DNA of 64,000 nt from Tricholoma matsutake (taxonomy: Eukaryota; Basidiomycota; Agaricomycetes; Agaricales; Tricholomataceae), in NCBI GenBank assembly GCA_026075535.2, contig AP026541.1, positions 7,192,001 through 7,256,000 of the forward strand, written 5' to 3'. Made by a program: the position numbers and the translations under genes. Position 1 is the first letter of the stretch. Each line of letters begins with the position of its first letter. The notes under the pieces were generated by a model that did no database searches, was not told the origin of the DNA, and was given only the letters and a program-made list of their open reading frames with translations. Shown piece after piece: positions 54,279 through 64,000 of this stretch.

Positions 54279-57175
54279 ATGCCACTTGTATCTCCCATGG
54301 ACGACGCCATGCCTCCACCTACCGAACATATTCTTAGACCTCACCATGTTGGACTTCTTACAATCCTCATCCTCACATTCAAGGAACTCGATCTGAAGAC
54401 TATTCCGTCTCCTTTCACTCTCCATCTTTACCGGGAACTTCTTAACGAAATCTCCGAGGCTTGTCTAATTAGCAACGACCAACTCTCAGCTGTTAATTGT
54501 CTACAAGGTTTCCCCCCCAAAATCGCATCGCGAATTGTTAGACGCGTTGAGCCAAGGTTCACAGGCAGACTCTGATGGAGCACGACAGTTGTTAGCATCG
54601 TTCCAAAGAGTGGTGAGTCTCAACAACTGTATTTCCTTCCGATGGTCTACGCTTATTATGTAGCACGCAGATTTAAGAACCCCAGATCAAATGATCAATT
54701 TTTTTGGGAGTCTGTATCGCAATTTGTTCCACACAACAACAGGTCAACTGATTCACGCTCTCGATAAGGCTTGCCTTCATTATTTGTAGAAAAAAACGAA
54801 GATGTGAGTTGTCTCTGCGATTGTCAAAGTAATTGTCGTCTGAAGTCCTCACAGGAACCACCAGTCCTTGTGATTTCCCCATCGACACATCTCCAAATGC
54901 CGTAGGTTAATTATTTGACAGATGCGTCGCTCAATCTTTGGCTTCTTCTGTCGCCGTTGTTTCGTCAGTTTCATCAAATTCTCCTTCTCTGGTGTCGTAA
55001 AATTGCAGGGAGATTATCAACTTTGGTGTGCCGGAAATTCTCGAGCCGGTTATGAGCCTATCCGAAGAGATCAACTGAATATTGGTAGAATTTGTCTTTA
55101 TGATTTCCCGTTCCATTTATAACGATCACGAACCAGCCGATCAGTTAATCTTTAAGACCCAAGCAGACAAGAAGTCGTGGGCCAAGCCTGACGCCTATGA
55201 AATGTACGCGGGTTTTCTCCATTCTTTTTTGTAAATATTTCGACAGTATTCAGGTGGGAAAAGGGACTAGCCACCGGGGACGAAAAAATCGCCACCGAAA
55301 ACCTACGACGCTTTTTTGAACAACACTTTCATGAGAGCAATGATTCGTTAGTGCATCCTAATCGAAATAGATCTTGGACTGATTATACATCGGATTTCAG
55401 TGGTGTTCGACAACATGCATTGCTCAATCTGGTTCGAATGCACTACCTCCGTGATGAGATCACAGCCGCACACGATGTCCGTTCAACAATATGCACACCC
55501 TTCTTTGACTTAAGTCTTGAGGTAGCTGTTATCTGAAGCGATCACCGTTGCTCGCACAAGTGGGGACAAAGTAACCCTACAACATTGCATCAGGTCAAAT
55601 CCTCCCCAAACCTGGTCAAGCCTTTTCCTTACTTGGTCTTAGCATGTTGCATCGACTACCTCCGACAATCTCTGCGCGAAGGCCTGTCCTTAACGAGATC
55701 CAACCAGATCTTCATCCTCTTGAAGTCTTGTTTGATGTCAAAAAGCTTCTGGATGAGCAAAATGTTGTTTGCTTTTTCTTCCTCTTTTTATAGGGATATT
55801 AAAAGTATCTAATCACAGGGGCAACCATTAAGTGCAGCTTTTGTAAAAATCCATGAAGCAATTGGCTTATACGACTACTGGCTTGATATGCAACTTGCCT
55901 TACCAATGGTGGAGGAACAATGGGCGCAGCATGCAGTGCAGTCTCTTGTATGGGCTGCCGCCGGTATGTTTTGTCGTTGCATCACTGCGTTTGGCTGACG
56001 CCGCGTAGGATGTGACGCCCTTGCGACCATCGAAGAAAATGTGGTAATAGCATTTACAGAGCAAGGGGGAGATGACAACAATAGGATCACCGTGCTAGTC
56101 AATAGAGCATATAAGGTATGTAATTTCGATGTTTCGTCAAGCCTGGATGATTGATACAGTGTAGCTAGCGCGACAAGGTATGTATGGTAAAGCATTGACC
56201 ATGCTTTTGGAACCAGACGTTTGGCGAGGCCTCTCACTCCATGACTATGTATCGTGGGCACAGGAAATATGGCATATCCTTGCGCTTCGTGCCACTCGTC
56301 GGTATGGAGTCGTGTGTGCGACGGATCTTTGTCCGCTAATCTAAGTATCAGTGGCCAACATCGTCTCTTCAATGAATTTCTTATTCCACGTCGACCTCCT
56401 GGACAATACAATCCTAGAGAATACCTTCATGATGCAAAGTCGTTAGGATCCGGAAAGATACGGGATCCTCTATATGAAGTCATCCAGATGCGCGTACGTG
56501 TCTACCCGAGCCAGGGGAATAGTATTAACGAAGCATATATGTAGCGATGTGATCAAGCTACCACAGCCATTGAGCAATTACTGAAAGCGCTGTGGCACTC
56601 CGAATTTTTGTCTAGATTAAGTGATTACAGGACCGGTATCATTCTATTGGCTGATATCAGCCTGGAGTTTGGCCTGTCAACAAGGTCTCAGCGGATTCTT
56701 GAGGAAATCATGCCACAGGCACGTTTGAGAGCTTTTTTGAGATGGATTTCGATTGATCTACAGAACAGATCATAAGTGGGAATGACATTGAACAGCGTGC
56801 TTATGGTTGTTTCACGTTGGCACGATGCATAATTGCTGCCGGGAGCTCCAGCGGTATGTTTTAACTCGATTACGTCCTTGAACCGTTTTTAAGGCTTCGA
56901 TAGTCAACGCGCTACAGGATGCACTGCCCCATCTCCAGAAATCCGAATCAGACTTCAAGACTCTGGAACTCACTCAACCGTTATCAGACGTTCAGTACCT
57001 CATTTCCGTGTTGTACCACAACCTGGGATTGGAGAAAGAACGCGACGGAGCTGCTAAACGTCACTGTGAAACGGAAACCAATCTACGAAGACTCGAGGCG
57101 ATCGTCGTCGACAACGAGATCCTACAGATCCTCGATGTCGTAGGTATGGTGGGTGCCGTTCTCGCAGGGCGGTGA
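54279..57175 (+). CDS. APC5: Anaphase-promoting complex subunit 5 (Apc5)
   Basis: Scaffold TPR subunit of the APC/C ubiquitin ligase, which triggers anaphase and mitotic exit. The gene has many short exons with introns of about 34-60 nt and codes for about 700 residues. The N-terminus (HHVGLLTILILTFKEL, FTLHLYRELLNEI) matches the Apc5 N-terminal domain. The middle has RRSIFGFFCRRCFVSFIKFSFSG, WEKGLATGDE and LRRFFEQHFHE. The Apc5 TPR signature GVRQHALLNLVRMHYLRDE leads to EAITVARTSGDKVTLQHC. TPR-like helices continue (GLYDYWLDMQLALPMVEEQ, QGMYGKALTMLLE) to the TGA at 57173. The junctions between about 54490 and 54930 are uncertain: two inferred introns there are very short and the reading is hard to fix. 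The start could also be the in-frame ATG at 54297. Confidence 0.82.
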
Positions 57176-57281
57176 AGTCTTTAGTAGTAGGCTATGGAAC
57201 CAAGTCGTGTAATTAATATGCAGCAGTCACGTGCCAAGTCAACTCTGTTCATCATCTTCTCCAGGTTGACTTCGCAAGGGT

Positions 57282-60200
57282 ATGGACGGCCCACCTCCTC
57301 AGGAGGAAGATTTCTCTGCATTATCCGTTGCCGACCGACTTGCACACAAGAACTGGAAAGCTCGCGTCAGCGCTTATGAGACTCTCGTTAAAACTTTTCA
57401 GACCACAGCTTCCGACACTGATCCCGCCTTCAAACCCTACATAAACAACCCTGATCTTTTAAAGAGAATAATTGCCGACTCGAACGCGGTAGCGCAGGAA
57501 AAAGGTGTGGAATGTCTTGTGGCATTTGTCAAATACGCGGGCGAGACTGCCGCAAAGACTAGGGAGGCAGTCTTGCCCGTTCTAGTTGAGAAATGTTTCG
57601 GTTCATCTAGAGCAGGCACAAGATCCCAGGCAGTAGATCTGACTTTGCAGTACGTCGAGGTTGAAAACAGTGGTGCAGGAGTTGTGGTACGCGGAATATC
57701 ATGATAATGCGCTATTGATCTAATTTTCTACAGGGCGACATATTGATAGGACTGGGGGCAAAGCAGCCCAAAACAGTCGCAGGGTGCATTGTTACTTTGA
57801 AAGAAATATTTCGGTGAGTCGCTTGTCTTATTCCTTCCATGCTCCAAACCAAACCTAGGTGGACATATTGTTCATAACGTGGGTGCCGGTTGAAATCCAT
57901 GTTGCATCGTTCGAAGCCGTGGTCTTCGTTTTCACTCTGAACGACATGTCTTATCTCACATCCGTTCTGTTTATTAGCGCGTTTGGTACTCAAACAACAC
58001 CTGCGCCTCCAGCACTCAAAGCTCTTCCGAAGATTTTTGCACATAATGATAAGGCCGTTCGTGCAGAAGGAACAACACTCGTTCATACGTTGTATCAATT
58101 TATTGGTTCAGGTATTGAGCCATGGTTAGCAGACCTAAAACCTGTTCAAGTGAAAGAGTTAAAGGAGGCGTTTGAGGGGATGGAGAAGGATGGGAAAGGT
58201 AAAGGTAGCCTTAAACCTGAGAGACATACTCGACAACAAGCGCGAGAAGTAGTAGAAGTCAGTGACAATGCTGATGTTGAGGGTGGACAAGGAGGGCAAG
58301 AAGGCAATTTATTCCTCCCTTTCTGCTTGGTCTGACCCTGCTGATATATTTCCAACAGATGCCACTGATATTGATCCACGGGCTTTTGCGGAGCCTGTGG
58401 ATATCATCCCTAAACTCTCACCGTCTCTCCAGACTGCCCTGAAGTCAGCAAAATGGAAGGAACGTAAAGAGGCTCTTGACGACCTTTTAACACTCCTTTC
58501 CTCGACTCCTCGCATCAAAGATGCTCCAGAGCTTGGCGAACTGGCCAAATCTTTGGCCTCTAGAATTGCGGGGGATGCAAATATCAGCTGTGTCATGGTT
58601 GCTACCGCCTGCATAGAAGACCTTGCCAAGGGAATGATGATGGCTTTCGCGAAGTATCGAGAAGTCGTAGTGCCTCTCATGCTTGAACGAATGAAGGAAA
58701 GGAAGGCCAGTGTTACGGACTCAATCGGCTCAGCGCTTGATGCCGTGTTCACAACTGTGAGCGCTTGTCTCTTATACACTATCTTCGACATTATTTTGTT
58801 ACCTATTACTTTAGACTAAACTTTCGGATATCATTCCGGACCTTGAACCCGCGATCAAATCAAAAAATCCTCAAGTGAAGGAAGGAACCCTCAAGTTCCT
58901 CGGTCGCTGTCTTGCCTCTAGTACTTCTCCCATTCAGGCGGCCCAGGTGAAGTCCCTCGCAGAGATTTTGGCCGCACTCCTGGAAGATGGATTCGAAGGT
59001 GCCCGGAATGAAGCCGCTACTTGCTTAGGCACACTGATGAAGATGGTCGGAGAACGCCCGCTAAATGCCATCATGGATGGTTTGGCTGACATGAGGAAAG
59101 CAAAAGTCAAAGAGTCGTATGAAAAGGCTGTTGTCAAGTGCAAGTCTCCAGGAACTGGCCCTCCCAACGTCGCTCCAGCACCCAAGCCTACAGTTAAAAA
59201 ACCGCCTATTGTGACCAAATCAATGGTTGTGGACGAAGGTGAAATTCCCCCGAAGAATCCAGTTAATCAACCTCCTGCCAAAGCTCCTGTATGTGTTACC
59301 ACCCTCATGTTGTTTCAATATGTACTGATCAATCACAAAAAGCCCAAAAAGCCTCCAGTGGCAGGAAACACTGCTCCTGCGGCAAAGAAACCGTCACAGC
59401 CTGCTCCTTCAAAAACACCTAAAGCTTCTCCATCTCAGGCAGCTGGTGCCCTTGATACCTTCAAATACAAACATACCCCCGAAGATGCGGAGGCCTTGGC
59501 GGCCGAATTGTTACCGTCCTCCATCATGACCGATCTCGCTGATGCAAATTGGAAAACGAGATTAGCTGCATTGGAAGAATTGGCCCTTTGGGTAGAGGAT
59601 AAGATTGACACGCTCGATGCAGAGGTGGTGGTCCGAGCTTTGGCAAAGAAGGGATGGGGAGAGAAGAATTTTCAGGTGTGTTTTGATATTTTGCTTGGGG
59701 TAGAGTATTGATTTCTACACCAGGTTTCAGCGAAATTGTATGGCATTCTCGGTCTTCTAGCTGAAAAATGTCCTTCATTTGGCAGATCTTGTCCTGCCCT
59801 CTGTGTCTCCCATCTTACTGAAAAATTGGGAGACATGAAATTGAAAAAACCGGCCGGAGATATACTTTTACTCTTTGCTGAGAAGACTTCTTTGCAGTTC
59901 GTCTTTAGTCAAGGTGGGCATGAGTTTCTAATCCCAGCAAAGGTAAAATGATGTATTTCGCAGCCTACGAACCACTACTAAAGCAAAAGGCTCCGAAAGT
60001 CCTTGCTGATGCGGTTAATTGGTTCAACACAGCGTTGATGGAGTTTGGCATTGCGGGCTTAGCGATGCGAAATCTCATCGAGTTTCTCAAAGCAGCTTTG
60101 CAAAATTCAAATGCAGCTGTACGTACAAGTGCTACGAAAACGTTGGTGACAGTAAAGCTGTTCGCTGGATCGGGTACGCCATCCTACTTTCTGAGGCAGG

Positions 60201-63200
60201 AGCTTCTCTGAGGACCGCATTAAAGGTATCAAGGATTTTGTAGAAGACTTGAACCCCCAACTGCTCAACACCATCACTGCTGAGTTTGATAAGGTCGATG
60301 GCCATGCGGTGCCAGAACCATCCCGGACGTCTGCTGACCTTGTCAGTATGATCTCCTCAGCTTCATCTTCCAAAGCTAATATCCCCGCAATGGGTGATCC
60401 TTTGGACGATCTCTTCCCACGGGTCGAAATCGACAACCTACTCAAAGGAACGACTATCCTCTCCGACGCGAAGAGTGATTCGTGGAAGACTAAAAAAGAG
60501 GCGCTTGAAAATTTGCAAGTAATTTTGGATCAGGGTAGCAATAAGCGACTAAAAGGAACTATGGGTGCGCATTTTTGCCTAATCTACACAACTTGCTCAT
60601 TTGCTTCCAGGGGAAATCGGCCAAGTATTGAAGGCCAGGGTCACTGATACTAATAAATCCGTACAAACTTTGGCCTTGGACATTGTCTGCCGAATATCTA
60701 TGGGCATGGAGAAGCCTTTTGAGAAGCATGCCCGACTTTTTATTTTGCCTATTTCTACTGTGCTGGCAGATCAGAAGGCTCCAATCCGATCAGCTGCTTT
60801 GCAAGCTTTGACTGCAATCGCAACAGCATGCAATGGCCTAGAGTCCATGGTTCCTGGCTTCGCGACAGCCTTAGAAACATCCAACCCTTTGCAAAAGAGC
60901 ACCCTCCTACACTGGCTAGCCGATTGGTTGAAAGATAAAAAACCCACCTCTACTCTGGAGCTGAACACTTGGGTCTCGCCTATTATTTCTTGCCTCGATG
61001 ATCGCAACAGCGACGTGCGGAAGGGTGCTCAAGCTCTGTTACCTACCTTAATTGCTTCTGCAGGCTTCGATTATGTTTTGCAACAGACAAACTCTCTCAA
61101 GCCCGCTTCCCGCGCCAGTGCCGTTCCGTTGGTCCAAGCCGCTCGGCCGATTCTCCCATCAGTGCCCATTCCCAAACCAGCGCCCCTGATTACTCCGCCC
61201 TCTGTTGACCCCATTGACCCTCCACTGGAGTCGCCACCTTTGCCTTCAGTGCCACTACTTAAAGCGAAAGCTATAGGTGTCCGCCGGAAGCTGCCTCAAG
61301 GAAGTAGTCGTCCTGATTCTCGTGCACAAACTCCTGTTGAGATGGTTTCAAATAAGACGTCCGCTAAATCTGTCCTGGAGAATCAACAGCGAGCCGGAGG
61401 TAGCATCCTATCCACTCAACCTACTCCTTCTCTTTCACTGCCTTTTCACGGCGCCAACATGGACATTAGGAAGGCAAGGACAGGGAAAGATAGCAACAGA
61501 TGGATTAACGAAGCTGGTCCGACACGGAAAGACCTCGCCGACCTTTTACAGAGCCAAATGGAGGCTCACGTATCAAAGGAGCTTATCGTTCGTTTGTTTA
61601 GCCATGACCATAATGCTGTCAACGACCACATACAAGGCCTAAATACCATCTGTGAAGTCTTCTCCAATGCCGAGGATGAAAGCCTCTGTCTTGCCAACTT
61701 TGACCTGCCGCTGAAATATGTTTCTATTAAAGCTCATGAGTCTCAACCAAATTTGATATCCAAATGCCTGGAAGTTGTTGAAACAGTGTTGGCTTTCCTA
61801 CGAAATGCCAATCACCAGCTGACGGATGGCGAGGCGACATGTTTTATACCCACCATAATCTACAAGGCAATTATCAAACAGATCATCTTGATTCCATAAG
61901 CTGACTTTCCATTGCAGCTCGGGGATGCTAGAGAGCCAGTCCGATTTCGCGTGCAACAGATCATTCGAAGCATTCCAAAAGTGTATGCGTATAGTAGGCT
62001 ATTTCAGATGTTGCTAGAGCATGGGCTCCGGTCAAAGGTAGCAAAGACTCGCCAAGGAGCTCTGGATGAAATGGCAAATATCCTAAAAAAGTCAGGAATT
62101 GGCGCATGCGAGCCGTCAAAGGCGTTTCCCCTCACAGCTTCTATGCTTTCCGACAAAGATTCTCAAGTGCGAAAATCAGCACTTGGCATGCTAAGGTGAG
62201 CTTGGTCATGATCATCACGGGACAACCATTCTCATACAATTGAGCAGTGAAGCGTATATACTTGTAGGCGAGAAAGTGTGGTCGTTCGTTGGTCCTTTAC
62301 CTCCGAAAGAGAAAACCCAGCTAGAAGAACGCTTACGACGGGTTTCTGGTCCTAGTGTCTATGAGAACCCTGCAACTGGTGCTACGCCACCTGCTGTGTC
62401 TCGTCTAGCTGGGAATATTCCCCCACCAGGGACCGTATCCCGGATGAGTGGACCCCCAAGAGCTGCGAGCCCGTCAGTTGCTGCTATTTCACGACTTGCT
62501 CGGCCCGCCTCTCCTACTCGCACAGTAAGGTCAACTTCGCCTTCCTCCCCTACCGTTTCTCGATCAGACTCACCTGTACGCTTCTCTCGTGTTCCTGGCA
62601 ATCCTCAACCTACAATACCCTCATCACCACAAGGGATCAGTCGGCCAAGGAGTATGCTGCCTTCACGACTAGGGCGACCTCGTCCAAACTTACATGCGCC
62701 ATCTTCTCCTGCTTCGACTCGTGAAGATCCAATCATAAACGCTCCAATTCTTCCTACTCATGGAGACGATGCGGAGACGGCAGAATCCATCCGTCCAAAT
62801 GGCTCTGAAAACGTAGACAATGACACCATGCGGCCCGAGATACCCGAAGATATAACGATCACTATATCAAGTATCCTCAGCAGTGACCCTAGTCGTAGTG
62901 TGGATGCGCTCAAAAAAGTTCAGAAAGTTTTGGCTGTCAGACAATCCTCACCACAGTACAACGAACTCGCAGAACACACAGAAGGCTTAATCGAGACCAT
63001 CACACTTCAGATGGCCCACATTTTTGAACGGCCTGACGACCTTGTACCCGAGGAAAACTTTCGACTGGCAAAGCATCTGATACAGACACTGAATAACTTC
63101 TGTGACCACGCTTTTTTGGCAGAATCACTGACAGTCGATATCCTCACATCCTTGCTGGAAGAACTTACATTGCGACTTCTTGAAACGGATGACAGTCCTG

Positions 63201-64000
63201 TAAAGAAGGTCAAAGATCTCTCGCGATTCATCAACATGATTATCTTGCGTTTGTTTGCAACTGGTCGGAGGATGTCAATATTTCGGTGAGCACCTTCAAC
63301 CATTTTACTCCCCCCATGTCTGAGATATATGTTCGTCATTTCAAGTGCTCTTTTTGCTCTCCTATTGCAGATTGTCAAGCCATTCCCGAGTAATGGTACT
63401 TTGACAGACTCCAAGGAGTCCAAAGTGGCAGAACTTGTGCTGAAATGTGTTTGGAAGTTAGCTCGAAACATCCCACAGGATCTTAGCGAGCAGCATCTAG
63501 ATCCTGTCGAGCTCTTTCCCGCCATAGAACATTTTTTGCAGTCGGTGCCTCCCAATGAATGGCGCGCACGAGCAACAAACAAAGTTCCATGTGGTGATAT
63601 GCCTTTGCGGACCATTAAAGTCATAATCCAACATGTCGTTGGTAAGCTGTTGTTGTTTAGATTGTCGCAAGCTTCTTTATTCACCAACATCTCCCGTAGC
63701 TCATTACGGCGATGACGTTTATGATCTATTGTCTGCATCATTTGACGACCCTTCTGCCACCATTGTATATCCTTACGTATACCGGATACTCAATTCAAAT
63801 CCGCGCTCAGGTGCAGACCCACCTATGCGCCGTGACAAAGCTCTCATGCATCAAACCACCCAGCCTGTTTCACCGACATCTAGCCGGCCTATCTCACCTC
63901 AGGAGACAGGTTCTTCTGCGACATCCGCCAGTCACCGCCATTCGCCTAGTCCTAGCTCATCTTCCCTTACTGGTAACGGTGCATTCCCCATGGCTGAAGA
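57282..64000 (+). CDS. XMAP215/Dis1/Stu2-family microtubule polymerase (TOG-array protein), 3' end outside window
   Basis: Adds tubulin at microtubule plus ends and works at spindle poles and kinetochores. The ATG at 57282 follows the APC5 stop by 107 bp. About sixteen exons encode roughly 1,900 residues within the window. TOG arrays of HEAT repeats are seen in TOG1 (RLAHKNWKARVSAYETLVKTF), TOG2 (SAKWKERKEALDDLLTLL), TOG3 (DANWKTRLAALEELALWVED), TOG4 (KSDSWKTKKEALENLQVIL) and a later TOG5-like block (EPVRFRVQQII). Basic Pro/Lys linkers (KKPPIVTKS, PKKPPVAGN) probably bind the microtubule lattice. After a Ser/Pro/Arg-rich stretch (62380-62720) comes the conserved C-terminal domain with VKPFPSNGT and CVWKLARNIPQDL. 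One intron (61867-61917) is GC-AG. The five-TOG layout is the long animal-like form rather than the two-TOG yeast form. Confidence 0.9.

Noticed and set aside
54490..54930. APC5 as a pseudogene because of stops and very short introns
   Set aside because: All later exons join in phase through normal ~50-nt introns and the conserved domains are intact. The trouble is more likely in my exon placement here.
1..64000. CRISPR arrays, operons, riboswitches, rRNA genes
   Set aside because: None seen. The spliced genes and retroelements are clearly eukaryotic.

Overview
The window is genomic DNA of a mushroom-forming basidiomycete (Agaricomycetes). The evidence is protein genes with many introns of about 50 nt, fungal orthologues of conserved eukaryotic genes, and chromodomain Ty3/gypsy retrotransposons. 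The exact species cannot be named from the sequence.

The left two thirds (about 1-43447) is a nest of retrotransposons. A Tad1/RNase H-type non-LTR element (pieces at 26604-28077 and 37061-37395) is the oldest recognisable layer. LTR element C (+ strand) lies next to it and may have inserted into it. C is interrupted by element D (- strand, left end outside the window) and by element A (7543-25533, - strand). A is itself split inside reverse transcriptase by element B (13110-20827, - strand, 697-bp LTRs, target duplication GGTGT). The right part of the LINE is split by element H (28078-37055, 184-bp LTRs, target duplication ATATG), which has no recognisable pol. H in turn contains element E (28950-34996, + strand, target duplication GGCTG) and a 518-bp miniature LTR element G (35848-36365, target duplication GTCGT). 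F (37401-43447, - strand, target duplication CCAAC) is a sister copy of E. E and F are both 6,047 bp, in opposite orientation, so they form a large inverted repeat.

Two things stand out in the nest. First, A and B, which belong to different gypsy families, each carry an extra intron-containing gene between pol and the 3' LTR. It runs antisense to gag-pol and encodes coiled-coil and acidic regions plus a six-cysteine zinc cluster. The B copy fits the Zn(II)2Cys6 spacing exactly, and an intron sits at nearly the same place in both. Second, each LTR of G contains a tRNA-like Pol III unit with A box, B box and T run, while the internal domain is only 70 bp and consists of little more than a primer-binding site and a polypurine tract. 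This recalls the plant Cassandra TRIMs, which carry 5S rRNA.

Most stop codons that break the old elements look like CGA to TGA changes, so CpG deamination has shaped the nest.

The right third (43809-64000) is compact host sequence with six conserved genes: SRC1/HEH1 (inner nuclear membrane), VPS23/TSG101 (ESCRT-I), a TEA/ATTS transcription factor, NOC3 (ribosome biogenesis), APC5 (anaphase-promoting complex) and an XMAP215/Stu2 microtubule polymerase cut by the window end. NOC3 and APC5 are divergent with only about 80 bp between start codons. These genes are not an operon or pathway; they are ordinary housekeeping neighbours at the edge of a transposon-rich block.
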